A stretch of DNA of 64,000 nt from Bog-113 sp963752695 (lineage in GTDB: Bacteria > Acidobacteriota > Terriglobia > Bryobacterales > Bryobacteraceae): NCBI GenBank assembly GCA_963752695.1, contig CAVVZB010000003.1, positions 372,001-436,000 on the forward strand, in the 5' to 3' direction. Both the position numbers and the translations under genes were made by a program. The notes under the pieces are model-generated. The model did not search any database, had not been told where the DNA came from, and worked only from the letters and a program-made list of their open reading frames with translations. Shown in pieces: positions 43,141 through 52,110 of the stretch. Position 1 is the first letter of the stretch, and each line of letters opens with the position of its first letter.

Positions 43141-43824
43141 TTACTGCTTGTGCATCGAGTTGCGGCTCAACAAACGCTCGAACTGGGCAGCCGAAGCCGG
43201 CGCGGCAGTACCACCCTCGAGGATCTCTTTGTTACCCAAATCGGAACCATAGAGCATCTTGTTGGCTTCATGATCTGGCCGAAGGGTCGCACCTTCCAGA
43301 GAAAGGCCGGCGAACAGACCGCGTGACCGCGAGTAGGAAAGAATTTCCGCGTGCAATTGCGCATCGGTCTGCGCGCTCAAGTCGCGTCCAATCGGACCTG
43401 CAGCAGCGGTCGCATCGCCACCGATCGTGAACTTATCTTGCAGCAACTTCTTCTCTCCATCGGCGTTCATTACCAGCAAAATCACATCCTGCTCGGACGC
43501 GCCAATCTGGAATCCGACGCTGCCACCCTCAATCGCAATGGCTGCGGGTGCTGACCAACCGGCCGCTCCACCGCTCTTCCGGCATGCTACGAAGCCCTTG
43601 CCGTATTTGCCTCCAATAATGAAGCCGGCTTTTTTCACGCCCGGCACAACGGCGACGCACTGCGCCTTCTCAATCAAATCCTGAGGGACGCCTTTGTCGC
43701 TCATCCCCATCATTTCTTTTATGACCGCACTCGCATCATTCAGGCGCTTTGCTGGGTTCTCACCTGCAAATAGCGTCGGCGCCAATGACACCGTTGCGAT
43801 TAAAACAAAACTCGACACACGCAT
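43141..43824 (-). CDS. exported SYLF (Ysc84) domain lipid-binding protein
   Basis: Protein of 227 residues from the ATG at 43824, which has a GAGGAGA ribosome site and opens a signal peptide ('MRVSSFVLIATVSLAPTLFA'); the longer frame to 44130 runs through the divergent gene's promoter. The SYLF domain covers about 40-205: 'CVAVVPGVKKAGFIIGGKYG', 'KGFVACRKSGGAAGWSAPAA', 'IAIEGGSVGFQIGASEQDVI', 'GPIGRDLSAQTDAQLHAEIL' and 'SYSRSRGLFAGLSLEGATL'. Eukaryotic relatives bind phosphoinositides and actin; bacterial ones are exported and of unknown role. Ends in its own terminator. Confidence 0.92.
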   Translation of the reverse strand: MRVSSFVLIATVSLAPTLFAGENPAKRLNDASAVIKEMMGMSDKGVPQDLIEKAQCVAVVPGVKKAGFIIGGKYGKGFVACRKSGGAAGWSAPAAIAIEGGSVGFQIGASEQDVILLVMNADGEKKLLQDKFTIGGDATAAAGPIGRDLSAQTDAQLHAEILSYSRSRGLFAGLSLEGATLRPDHEANKMLYGSDLGNKEILEGGTAAPASAAQFERLLSRNSMHKQ

Positions 43825-43923
43825 CAGTAAAATCTCCTCGCTGCAAACAAGCGCGCGACGTTCCAACGTGATATTCCTAACGTTTATTGTTCCGATTGGA
43901 CGCGATAAGCTGGAATCATCCAG

Positions 43924-44850
43924 ATGAATATTGAAATCCTGCTGACCGAAGCGGAAATCGCGAGCGAATTTCAGGAGGCTTTGGAAGCCCGAGACCTGCC
44001 CGAGAAATTTTTTTATTGGCTCCCTCTCTCGGTCAAGTATTGGCGCAGCCTTGCCGCCGAGCCTGGCTATCAGGAGCTGATCAACGCGTGGACCGCCGTC
44101 AGTGGACGCGCCAGCGACTTGACCGCCCATTTCGGCGCCGAGGTGCCCGTGGTGAGTTTCGGCGCCGGTGACGGCACCAAAGACCGGCCTTTTCTTCGCG
44201 CCATCCAGTCAACTGGAAAAACTGCGAAATATTTTCCGGTCGATGCCAGCCAGACTCTCCTGGAATCCGCCTGCGCCGGTGCCGAAGATGACGATATCGA
44301 AACGATTGGCATCAAAGCCGATATCTCCAGCCGGATGCACGTTTTACTCGCAGCCGACGCTGCCGAAGCCCCGCGCATTTTCCTCATGGCCGGACACACC
44401 CTGAGTGGCTTCGATCCAATCGATCTCTTAACCAACGTCTCCGAAGCCATGCGCCCCGGAGATCGTCTCGTCATCGACGGAGAGTTGCACACGCCCTCCG
44501 CTATTGAGCTTCTAGAATCCCCGCGCTCCCGCGATTTCGCCTTCGCCCCCTTGGGCAGCCTGGGCATGGTCGCCGAGGATGGCCGCATTCGCTTCGAGCA
44601 GAAACTCGATTCCCGTCACGCTGGGCTGATCATGATTACCAAGCACTTTCTGGCTGATCGCGACTTACGCGCCAGCCTCGGCGGTGACGATATCGTGCTC
44701 GCGCGCGGTGAGCGCATCTTCATGAACTTCCATTACCTCTATGAGCCCGAAGCGTTCCTCTGGCTCCTGGAAAAGCACGGCAAGCTGAAGGTCGAAGAGC
44801 AGCTTTTTTCGATCGATGGCCGCTTCATTACCGCCATCTGCTCGAAGTGA
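43924..44850 (+). CDS. EgtD/Methyltransf_33-like SAM-dependent methyltransferase
   Basis: Protein of 308 residues with a class I methyltransferase core: the SAM motif is 'VVSFGAGDGTKDRPFLRAI' (about 78-96), then 'KYFPVDASQTLLESACAG' and 'IFLMAGHTLSGFDPIDLLTN' (about 155-175). The N-terminal 'DLPEKFFYWLPLSVKYWRSL' and the overall length resemble histidine-specific N-alpha-methyltransferases (EgtD, first step of ergothioneine synthesis). The EgtD substrate residues are not all clear to me and no egtB is nearby, so the substrate is uncertain. It faces the TauE/transsulfuration genes, with only 4 bases between the two stops, which at least suits a sulfur-linked role. Confidence 0.6.
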   Translation: MNIEILLTEAEIASEFQEALEARDLPEKFFYWLPLSVKYWRSLAAEPGYQELINAWTAVSGRASDLTAHFGAEVPVVSFGAGDGTKDRPFLRAIQSTGKTAKYFPVDASQTLLESACAGAEDDDIETIGIKADISSRMHVLLAADAAEAPRIFLMAGHTLSGFDPIDLLTNVSEAMRPGDRLVIDGELHTPSAIELLESPRSRDFAFAPLGSLGMVAEDGRIRFEQKLDSRHAGLIMITKHFLADRDLRASLGGDDIVLARGERIFMNFHYLYEPEAFLWLLEKHGKLKVEEQLFSIDGRFITAICSK

Positions 44851-44854
44851 ACCT

Positions 44855-45604
44855 TCAACGCGCGTAGGCGTGCACGAAAAAGTAAATAGTCATCGCTATT
44901 CCTGTGCAAATCACGAATGCGCGAATGTATTTACCCGGAATCTTCTGAGCGAAGTGCGCGCCAAAATACCCGCCCGCGATCGCTGCGCCCATCATAATCA
45001 ACGCTTCCCGCCAATACACTTTCCCCGCAATCACGAAAACCACCGCGGCAACGCTATTCAAGCAGCCCGCCAGAATCGTCTTGATGCCGTTCATGGCGTT
45101 GATGTCGGTCATACCGAACACCGCTAGCGCGGCGAGCATCAGGATTCCGATCCCGCCACCGAAGTACCCGCCGTAGATCGCAATTACAGCTTGTGACACG
45201 ATCAACGCGCCAAATCCGAAGTGCATGTAGCGCTTGATCGTGAAACCGAGCTGCTTGCCGAACGCAAACATCCCCGTGGCAAACAACAGCAGCCAGGGAG
45301 TGATTCCGACAAAGATCGACTCCGGCGTCTTCAACAGCAGCACGGCCCCTGCCGTACCCCCGATCAGGCTGATCATCACCATCGCGCGCAAGCTGATCCC
45401 CTCCAGGCTCGCTACCCCGCGCCGATACGAGAAAGCGCTCGCGAACGATCCTGGCAACAGGGCCACCGTGCTTGTTGCGTTGGCGATTACCGCCGGTATC
45501 CCCACGAACACCAGGGCGGGGAAGGTAAGAAAGCTGCCACCGCCCGCCACCGCGTTGAGAACCCCCGCAAAAAACGCCGCCACCACTAGCAGAAGGATAT
45601 GCAT
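44855..45604 (-). CDS. TauE/SafE-family sulfite exporter-like permease
   Basis: Membrane protein of 249 residues with about eight hydrophobic segments and the TauE/SafE signature 'FFAGVLNAVAGGGSFLTFPA' near the N-terminus, repeated as 'VIAIYGGYFGGGIGILMLAA' in the second half, plus 'AGGYFGAHFAQKIPGKYIRA'. Family members export sulfite, sulfonates or other small organic anions. It lies 10 bases behind the cystathionine gamma-lyase gene on the same strand, so a role in removing a sulfur metabolite is a reasonable inference. Convergent with the methyltransferase gene. Confidence 0.9.
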   Translation of the reverse strand: MHILLLVVAAFFAGVLNAVAGGGSFLTFPALVFVGIPAVIANATSTVALLPGSFASAFSYRRGVASLEGISLRAMVMISLIGGTAGAVLLLKTPESIFVGITPWLLLFATGMFAFGKQLGFTIKRYMHFGFGALIVSQAVIAIYGGYFGGGIGILMLAALAVFGMTDINAMNGIKTILAGCLNSVAAVVFVIAGKVYWREALIMMGAAIAGGYFGAHFAQKIPGKYIRAFVICTGIAMTIYFFVHAYAR

Positions 45605-45614
45605 GCGCTCGCGG

Positions 45615-46772
45615 TTACGAAGCCCCCGTTAGCGCTTGGGCCAGATCGTTACGCAGGTCGTCCACGTCTTCCACCCCGACCGAGAGCCGCACCAGCGTGT
45701 CTCCAATACCTGCCGCCGCGCGCTGAAGAGCAGGCACCGACGCATGCGTCATGATGGCCGGATGTTCGATCAAACTCTCTACCCCGCCTAAACTTTCCGC
45801 TAACGCGAAGATCTCGCAACGCTCCAGAAAACGGCGGGATGTCTCGATGTCGCCCTTCAAGAACATCGTGATCATGCCCCCAAACGCGCTCATCTGCCTT
45901 TGCGCCAGCGCGTGCTGCGGGTGCGAGGGCAACCCCGGATACACCACGCGGTCTACCAGCGGATGCTTCTCCAGCCATGCCGCCAAATCCGCCGCGTTTT
46001 CGCAATGCCGTTGCATGCGCAGATGTAAAGTCTTCAGCCCGCGCAGTACCAGGAACGCATCGAAAGGCGCACTAATCGCGCCCACTGAATTCTGCAAGAA
46101 GCCCAGCCTTTCAGCCAGCTCGGAATCCCCGCCCACCACCGCGACTCCACCCACAATGTCGGAATGACCGTTCAGATACTTGGTCGCCGAATGAATGACA
46201 ATATCGAAGCCATGCTCAATCGGCCTCTGAATCCATGGGCTGGCGAAAGTGTTGTCGCAAACAGAGATCAATTGATGTTCCCGCGCGATCGCGGCCACTC
46301 CTGCCAGGTCCACCAGATTCAACAGCGGATTGGAAGGCGTTTCTACCCACAGCATGCGGGTCTCCGGGCGGATGGCCGCGCGCACCGCCTCCACGTCGGT
46401 CATGTCCAGAAATGAGAACGAAAGCCCGGCCGATCGTTTCCGCACCCGTTCGAAAAGGCGAAATGTCCCGCCGTATAGATCGTTGTTGGCCACCACGTGT
46501 GCGCCGGAATCGAGCAGATCGAGAACCGTGGCCATGGCCGCCAGACCGGATGCAAAAGCAAAGCCCCGCGATCCGCCTTCCAAGTCCGCCACGCACCGCT
46601 CATACGCAAAGCGCGTGGGATTCTGGCTGCGCGAGTACTCGAATCCTTTATGAACTCCCGGACTCTCCTGCACGTACGTGGAAGTCGCGAAAATCGGCGT
46701 CATAATCGCGCCCGTTGCGGGGTCGGGCGACTGACCGGCGTGGATGGCCCGGGTCCCGAATTTTTGAGGCAT
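45615..46772 (-). CDS. cystathionine gamma-lyase/synthase family PLP enzyme
   Basis: Protein of 385 residues of the Cys/Met-metabolism PLP family. Motifs: 'FGTRAIHAGQSPDPATGAIM', 'TPIFATSTYVQESPGVHKGF', 'YSRSQNPTRFAYERCVADLE', the PLP-lysine 'IHSATKYLNGHSDIVGGVAV' (Lys in SATK) and 'SLGGVESLIEHPAIMTHASV'. Such enzymes split cystathionine to cysteine (lyase) or make it from homoserine ester (synthase). The adjacent cystathionine beta-synthase gene, 15 bases upstream, argues for the lyase and reverse transsulfuration. The start at 46772 is the only good one. Confidence 0.9.
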   Translation of the reverse strand: MPQKFGTRAIHAGQSPDPATGAIMTPIFATSTYVQESPGVHKGFEYSRSQNPTRFAYERCVADLEGGSRGFAFASGLAAMATVLDLLDSGAHVVANNDLYGGTFRLFERVRKRSAGLSFSFLDMTDVEAVRAAIRPETRMLWVETPSNPLLNLVDLAGVAAIAREHQLISVCDNTFASPWIQRPIEHGFDIVIHSATKYLNGHSDIVGGVAVVGGDSELAERLGFLQNSVGAISAPFDAFLVLRGLKTLHLRMQRHCENAADLAAWLEKHPLVDRVVYPGLPSHPQHALAQRQMSAFGGMITMFLKGDIETSRRFLERCEIFALAESLGGVESLIEHPAIMTHASVPALQRAAAGIGDTLVRLSVGVEDVDDLRNDLAQALTGAS

Positions 46773-46787
46773 AAAGACTAGAATGCC

Positions 46788-48164
46788 TTACTTCAAACTG
46801 CGCCTCAGATGCGCCAGCAGATCGGAGCGCGTGATGAGCCCCAAGAATTTGTCGCCGTCCATCACCAACGCCACTAACCCGCGATCCAACACGCCCAGCA
46901 CATCCTGCAAGCTTGCCGAAACCGGGACGGTCTCTAGCTTGCTGGTCATCGCCGACCGCACCGGCCGTTCGAAGCGGGCCGTATCGGCATGTACAGCAAA
47001 TAGCACGTCCGATTCATCCAGAATGCCTACCGGTTTGCCGTCGTCAATCACCGGAACCTGGGAAACATCGGCCACGCGCATGCGCTGAAAGGCCGTTAAT
47101 AGCGGATCGTCGGGCGTAACGGTAATGAGCGCCCCTTCCTCGTAGCGGCGGGTGAGCAGATCGCGCAAGTCGCCCGTGGGCGTACGTGCCGTATAGCCCT
47201 GGTCCATCATCCAGTAGTCGCTATACATTTTTGACAAATACTTATTCCCCGTGTCGCAAATAAAGGTAACCACCCGCTTCGGCGTCGTCTGTTCCCGGCA
47301 GTAGCGCAAAGCCGCCGCGGCCAGACAGCCCGCCGACCCGCCGCCCATGATCCCGAAGCCGCGCAGAAGACTCCGCGCCGTCCCAAAGCTCTCCGCATCC
47401 GGGATCGAGTAGGCCTTGGTCACCCGCGAAATATCGGCAATCTCAGGCACACAGCTCTGTCCAATGCCTTCCACCGCGTACGACCCGCTCGGCCCCGGCA
47501 GTCCGTTGTTGATCCAACCCGCCAGCGGAGAACCCAGGGGGTCGGCAACCACAAACTCCGTCTTGGGACTCACCCGGGAGAAGAAATGGCTCAGTCCTGT
47601 GACGGTGCCGCCGGAACCCACTCCGCAAACCACCGTGTCAATGTCATGATCCAGTTGCTCCCAAATCTCCGGCCCGGTGGTTGTCTCGTGCGCCAGCGGA
47701 TTCGCTGGATTTTGGAACTGGTTCACATGGTAGTAGCCCGGATTCTCCGCCGTAATCCGCGCCGCCATGTCCATGTAATAGGCCGGATCGCCTGGCTTCA
47801 CGTCCGAGCGCGTCAGCCGGATATCGCAACCGAACGCCCGCAGATGAGCGATCTTTTCGGTGGACATCTTGTCCGGGATCACCAAAATCAGCCGGTAACC
47901 CTTAGCCACCGCCACCAGCGCCAGACCCAGCCCCGTGTTGCCCGCCGTGGCCTCCACGATCGTGCCCCCCGGCTTTAACTGACCCGTTTGTTCCGCGGCG
48001 TGGATCATGCTCACCGCAATCCGATCCTTGATGGACCCGCCCGGGTTCTCGTTCTCCAGCTTGAGAAACAGCCTGCACGGACCCGTGTCGAAACCTTTCA
48101 GTTCGACCATCGGCGTATTCCCGATCAGGTCGAGGATATTGTCCGGAACATTGGCGGCTTGCAC
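46788..48164 (-). CDS. cbs: cystathionine beta-synthase with CBS domain pair
   Basis: Protein of 458 residues from a GTG start at 48164. The PLP-dependent part (about 1-330) has 'NILDLIGNTPMVELKGF', the PLP-lysine 'ENPGGSIKDRIAVSMIHAAE', 'ATAGNTGLGLALVAVAKGYR' and 'VCGVGSGGTVTGLSHFFSRV'. The C-terminal CBS pair (about 345-455) has 'VTPDDPLLTAFQRMRVADVS', 'QVPVIDDGKPVGILDESDVL' and 'LVALVMDGDKFLGLITRSDL'. It condenses serine and homocysteine to cystathionine; CBS domains may sense adenosyl ligands. Pairs with the gamma-lyase as a reverse transsulfuration unit. Confidence 0.93.
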   Translation of the reverse strand: MQAANVPDNILDLIGNTPMVELKGFDTGPCRLFLKLENENPGGSIKDRIAVSMIHAAEQTGQLKPGGTIVEATAGNTGLGLALVAVAKGYRLILVIPDKMSTEKIAHLRAFGCDIRLTRSDVKPGDPAYYMDMAARITAENPGYYHVNQFQNPANPLAHETTTGPEIWEQLDHDIDTVVCGVGSGGTVTGLSHFFSRVSPKTEFVVADPLGSPLAGWINNGLPGPSGSYAVEGIGQSCVPEIADISRVTKAYSIPDAESFGTARSLLRGFGIMGGGSAGCLAAAALRYCREQTTPKRVVTFICDTGNKYLSKMYSDYWMMDQGYTARTPTGDLRDLLTRRYEEGALITVTPDDPLLTAFQRMRVADVSQVPVIDDGKPVGILDESDVLFAVHADTARFERPVRSAMTSKLETVPVSASLQDVLGVLDRGLVALVMDGDKFLGLITRSDLLAHLRRSLK

Positions 48165-48285
48165 GTCCGCATCCTAGCACCCCAGACGGGCGAACAAACT
48201 TTAACACTTGTTGCCGTAACAACCCGCGTCCGGTACGCGTTTGTAAGAGTAGAGATCCCGAGGATTTCTAGCGAAAGAGAAAATT

Positions 48286-48762
48286 ATGCATAAACGAATG
48301 CTTGGCCTCGCGCTTTCCACGGTGTTCAGCGTTGGAATGGCAATGGCTGCTCCCCAGGACGCACCGCCGCCTTCTCAGGATCAGCAAGGTCCGCCTCCCG
48401 GCGCTGGCGGCCGTGGCCCACGGCAGGCCATGGACCCCGACCGGATCGTCCAGCAAATGTCCAAACGCCTCAATCTGTCCCCCGATCAGGTGACACAAAT
48501 TCGGCCCATTGTTGCCGAGCAGATGGAACATATGACGGCGATCCGTAGTGACAACACCATGGCGCCGCGGGACCGGATGACGAAGATGATGAGCCTTCGC
48601 GACGAGACGGGCACCAAGATCAAAGCCGTTCTCACTCCCGACCAGCGGACGCAATTCGACGCCATGCAGCAGGAGCAGATGGACCGCATGCGCCAGCGCC
48701 GTCAAGGCAATGGCAACGGACCAGGCGCCGGCGCCCCGCCCAGCGACGGCAGTAATCAGTAA
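48286..48762 (+). CDS. Spy/CpxP-like exported protein
   Basis: Protein of 158 residues with a signal peptide ('MHKRMLGLALSTVFSVGMAM'), a Pro/Gln/Gly-rich linker ('APPPSQDQQGPPPGAGGRG') and a helical core 'RIVQQMSKRLNLSPDQVTQI' plus 'LTPDQRTQFDAMQQEQMDRM', which carries the LTPxQ motif of the Spy/CpxP/LTXXQ family. Members are periplasmic chaperone-like proteins that bind unfolded proteins or metal. Low-complexity Gly/Pro tail at the end. Divergent from cbs; a hairpin follows the stop. Confidence 0.85.
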   Translation: MHKRMLGLALSTVFSVGMAMAAPQDAPPPSQDQQGPPPGAGGRGPRQAMDPDRIVQQMSKRLNLSPDQVTQIRPIVAEQMEHMTAIRSDNTMAPRDRMTKMMSLRDETGTKIKAVLTPDQRTQFDAMQQEQMDRMRQRRQGNGNGPGAGAPPSDGSNQ

Positions 48763-48769
48763 GTAGCAG

Positions 48770-48797
48770 GCGGGATCGGTGAATAAACCGATCCCGC
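48770..48797 (+). terminator. hairpin terminator after the Spy-like gene
   Basis: GCGGGATCGGT (48770-48780) pairs perfectly with ACCGATCCCGC (48787-48797) around a six-base loop, eight bases after the stop codon, followed by the moderately U-rich TCATTTAGTTC. A likely intrinsic terminator with a weak tail. Confidence 0.6.
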
Positions 48798-48923
48798 TCA
48801 TTTAGTTCTGACGTGGGCTGAACCCACCCGAAGACGTTGAGCCTTTCGTTAGCAAGTCCGTAATGAAAGGAAAACGGCTTTCGGTCGCTGCCCCGGTCGA
48901 AGCATATCAGGTAGTATAAGAGC

Positions 48924-49013
48924 GGAGGAATGGCCGAGCGGTTGAAGGCGACGGTCTTGAAAACCGCTAGCGGGGAAACTCGCTCGGGGGTTCGAATCCC
49001 TCTTCCTCCGCCA
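48924..49013 (+). tRNA. tRNA-Ser (anticodon TGA)
   Basis: A 90-base serine tRNA with an encoded CCA. The acceptor stem GGAGGAA (48924-48930) pairs with TTCCTCC (49003-49009), the discriminator is G (49010) and CCA is at 49011-49013. The D arm is TGGCCGAGCGGTTGAAGG, the anticodon loop is CTTGAAA (anticodon TGA, reading UCN), a long variable arm follows (class II, as serine tRNAs have), and the T loop is TTCGAAT. One A-C mismatch closes the anticodon stem. Confidence 0.96.
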
Positions 49014-49290
49014 CCGTACCATTTGTCTGGACGGACACAACGGACTCATAGGTATTAGATTGTTCCTGAGACATAGGTAACACATTCGGGCTGCTCCTAG
49101 ACTCGCCGTCTAAGTATTCCAGGATGGGCGATCTATTGGGCCGATGCTCATCGCGCAGGAGAAAAGAGCACAGCGCCCCGCTCATCGTCCAGCGCCTATA
49201 AAAACCAAAAACCTGCACAATTCTGCACAACCCAGCTTTCGCCTCCCTTTTTCTCATCAAATGCGGCCCCTCACGCGTCATCCTTCTCAG

Positions 49291-51963
49291 ATGCGGCTGG
49301 GATTTCTCGCTTACGGTCTGATCGCAATCGGCTCCCTCACAGCCGCGCCGAACGCCCTGCCGTTGCTCTTCGAGCCGCGCGAAACCGGTTTTGCAGCACA
49401 AGCCAACGGCACGGACATTACCATTGGCCAGCACGGGTTCACTTTAGAGACCACCGCGGGGCCGCTGCACATACGTACCCAAGGCGCTAATCCTCACGCG
49501 TCCGCGAGGGGTCAAGGTGTCAGAGGCGTGCAAAACGAAATCATCGGGCGCGATCCGGCAGGTTGGCGAACCGGGATCTCGCTATTTGAACGCGTGAGGG
49601 TTGCTGGCGTTTACCCCGGAATCGACCTCGAATATCACGGTCAGGATTCCCACCTGGAATACGATTTCGTTGCCGCTCCGCATTCCAATCCCGCCCGTAT
49701 CGCGCTGAAAGTGGATGGCGGATCACTGGCTCTAGATGCCGCCGGAGATCTCCACATTGCGCTCCCGGGTGGCGAATCGGTCCAACATCGGCCGGTAGCG
49801 TTCCAGGTTATCGGCGGCCACACACATCCGGTACTCTGCCGATTCGTTCTTCTGGGAAACTGGGTTCGTTTTGCAATTGGCGCGTACGATCCCGAATATT
49901 CGCTAACCATCGATCCGGTAGTCGCTTACTCGAGCTTCCTCGGTGGCACGGCGACTGACGAGGGCCACGCGGTCGCGGTCAATGCCAGCGGCGATTTCTT
50001 CATCGCCGGACGCACGTTCTCGACCACTGGCAGCAATTCCCATGTGCTCCTGTTGAAAGCTCTTGCCAGCGGCAACTTCGTCCAATCCGTTTTTGGTGGG
50101 ACGTCTGGAAACGATTCCGCGAACGCCATCGCTCTCGATTCGGCCGGAAACGTCTATCTGGCCGGCAGCACCACGTCCGCCGATTTCCCCATTGCTGGCG
50201 CGACCATCTATCAGCCCGAACTTCTGGGTGAGCAAAACGCGTTTGTAATGGCCCTTGATCCCACAATCGCAACCCCCATATTCAGCACTTACCTGGGCGG
50301 CAGCTTTAGCGACCAGGCGCTCGGAATCGCTGTTGGCCCCAATAACAACCTCTTCATCGTGGGCGATACCGAGTCCTACAATTTCTCCCTGATTAGCAGT
50401 GACGCCTTTCAGGTGAGCAACCACGGCGGGTTCGATGCGTTTCTGGTTTCCCTCACATCCTTGGGAGTACCGAACTTCGGGACTTACCTGGGAGGGTCGG
50501 GCGATGAACATGCAAACGCCGTGGCGGTTGATTCCACCGGTGCCATCTATGTCGTCGGCTCAACCTCATCGTCCGATTACCCCGCCAGCCCATACCCCGG
50601 CTTCCCCGAACCGTTCCAACTCAGCAACCATGGCGGAGAGGACGGGTTCGCCATCAAGTTTTTCCCAAGCGGGCTCTCGGCGTACTGGTCCACATACCTG
50701 GGCGGCGAGAATGCCGATTCCGCAACCGCAGTCGCGCTCGACGCCGCGGGCAACGTCTATATTGCAGGGACCACGGGATCGGTTGGATTTCCTGTCTCGC
50801 CCGGTGCTTTCCAGACCACGTATCAAGGCGGCGGTTCTGATGGGTTCGTCCTTTCCCTACAGAACAACGGGCAGTTCGGCAATTGGAGCACGTATGTCGG
50901 CGGCGAGCTCTCCGATGCGATCAACGCGATCGCGCTTGATTCGAGCAACAACATCGTGCTCACTGGCACCAGCGACAGCCTCGGCTTTCCAGTTACAACC
51001 GATGCCGTTCAAGCCAAGAACGCGGGCAGCCAGGATGCGATTTTGGCCACTCTGAACAACGCGGGGACGGCCCTGCTTTTTGCCACTTACTTCGGCGGCA
51101 GTGGCATTGATATCGGAACGGGTGTTGCGTTGGATAGTAACGGCCACACCTATTTGACCGGAATCACGGAATCGTCGAATAATGACTTTCCGGTGACCTC
51201 AGGTGCTCGCCAACTCGCGTTCGGCGGGGGTTCGTCCGACGCTTTTTTCAGCGTCTTCGGTTGTACAACCGGAGTTCCCACGATCACTACCGGAGGCGTG
51301 GTCAATGCGGCCAGCAACGTCGCGGCGGCCATTGCTCCGGGAACCGTGATTTCGATCTACGGCACGAACCTCGGGTGCACGCCCTCCGCAGCTTCGACCG
51401 TCCCGCTTCCTGTTACCCTCGGCAGCGTTTCGGTTAAGGTTAACGGCGCTGCAATCCCGTTGTTCTATGTCGGCGAATCGCAGATCAATGCGCAACTCCC
51501 TTACGATCTCCCAACCGGCGTAGCCACAATTTCCGTAACCGGACCCGGTGGCACTTCCACCACCGCATCTTTCCCGGTCATTGCCGCCGGACCTGGCGTC
51601 TTCGTCATCAATGGCCAGGCTGCGGCTCTCAACGCGGATGGAACCTTGAACACTCCGAAGAATCCTGCAAAAGTGGGCAGCTACATCAGCGTTTATTTCA
51701 CTGGGCAAGGACCCGTCAGCCAGGCAATAACTGCAGGCGCGATTCCAGCAAAAGCGCCGCCTTACACGACTGTCACATCCCCGAACTCGGCGGCGATCGG
51801 TGGTGCGGCGGCAACGGTTTATTTCATGGGCCTCGCGCCGGGACTGGTCGGCCTTGCGCAAGCTAACCTTCTGGTCCCTAACCTACCCACGGGCAATTAC
51901 CCGCTGACCCTTACTGTCGGCGGCGTTTCCAGTGCTCCCGCCCAAGTCAGCGTGACCCAGTGA
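49291..51963 (+). CDS. exported SBBP beta-propeller protein with Solibacter-type C-terminal domain
   Basis: Protein of 890 residues from the ATG at 49291, which opens a signal peptide ('MRLGFLAYGLIAIGSLTAAP'); in-frame ATGs at 49144 and 49261 would add a hydrophilic leader. After an N-terminal domain typical of this class (about 20-210: 'YPGIDLEYHGQDSHLEYDFV'), about ten SBBP-type repeats of around 60 residues follow, each with 'A.D..GN.Y..G.T.S..FP' ('IALDSAGNVYLAGSTTSADF', 'VALDAAGNVYIAGTTGSVGF'). The last 230 residues ('VNAASNVAAAIAPGTVISIY', 'GQGPVSQAITAGAIPAKAP') are a C-terminal domain family best known from Solibacter. Cell-surface or secreted; binding target unknown. Confidence 0.88.
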   Translation: MRLGFLAYGLIAIGSLTAAPNALPLLFEPRETGFAAQANGTDITIGQHGFTLETTAGPLHIRTQGANPHASARGQGVRGVQNEIIGRDPAGWRTGISLFERVRVAGVYPGIDLEYHGQDSHLEYDFVAAPHSNPARIALKVDGGSLALDAAGDLHIALPGGESVQHRPVAFQVIGGHTHPVLCRFVLLGNWVRFAIGAYDPEYSLTIDPVVAYSSFLGGTATDEGHAVAVNASGDFFIAGRTFSTTGSNSHVLLLKALASGNFVQSVFGGTSGNDSANAIALDSAGNVYLAGSTTSADFPIAGATIYQPELLGEQNAFVMALDPTIATPIFSTYLGGSFSDQALGIAVGPNNNLFIVGDTESYNFSLISSDAFQVSNHGGFDAFLVSLTSLGVPNFGTYLGGSGDEHANAVAVDSTGAIYVVGSTSSSDYPASPYPGFPEPFQLSNHGGEDGFAIKFFPSGLSAYWSTYLGGENADSATAVALDAAGNVYIAGTTGSVGFPVSPGAFQTTYQGGGSDGFVLSLQNNGQFGNWSTYVGGELSDAINAIALDSSNNIVLTGTSDSLGFPVTTDAVQAKNAGSQDAILATLNNAGTALLFATYFGGSGIDIGTGVALDSNGHTYLTGITESSNNDFPVTSGARQLAFGGGSSDAFFSVFGCTTGVPTITTGGVVNAASNVAAAIAPGTVISIYGTNLGCTPSAASTVPLPVTLGSVSVKVNGAAIPLFYVGESQINAQLPYDLPTGVATISVTGPGGTSTTASFPVIAAGPGVFVINGQAAALNADGTLNTPKNPAKVGSYISVYFTGQGPVSQAITAGAIPAKAPPYTTVTSPNSAAIGGAAATVYFMGLAPGLVGLAQANLLVPNLPTGNYPLTLTVGGVSSAPAQVSVTQ

Positions 51964-52110
51964 CGAACCAATCTGTAACGAACCAGGCTTGCCTGCCTGC
52001 ATGCGATGTGATTCAATACTTCAAGCTAGATGAGTGCGTACTCGCGCGCTTGTCGCCCGCTTCGGGTAACCCCGGAGTCGCGGTCCGCCGTAAGCAAGAA
52101 AGGTTCTAAC

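Noticed and set aside
49921..51250. tandem DNA repeats or CRISPR-like spacing
   Set aside because: The periodicity is due to the SBBP protein repeats in the coding frame. The copies differ in DNA sequence and no spacers of even length exist.
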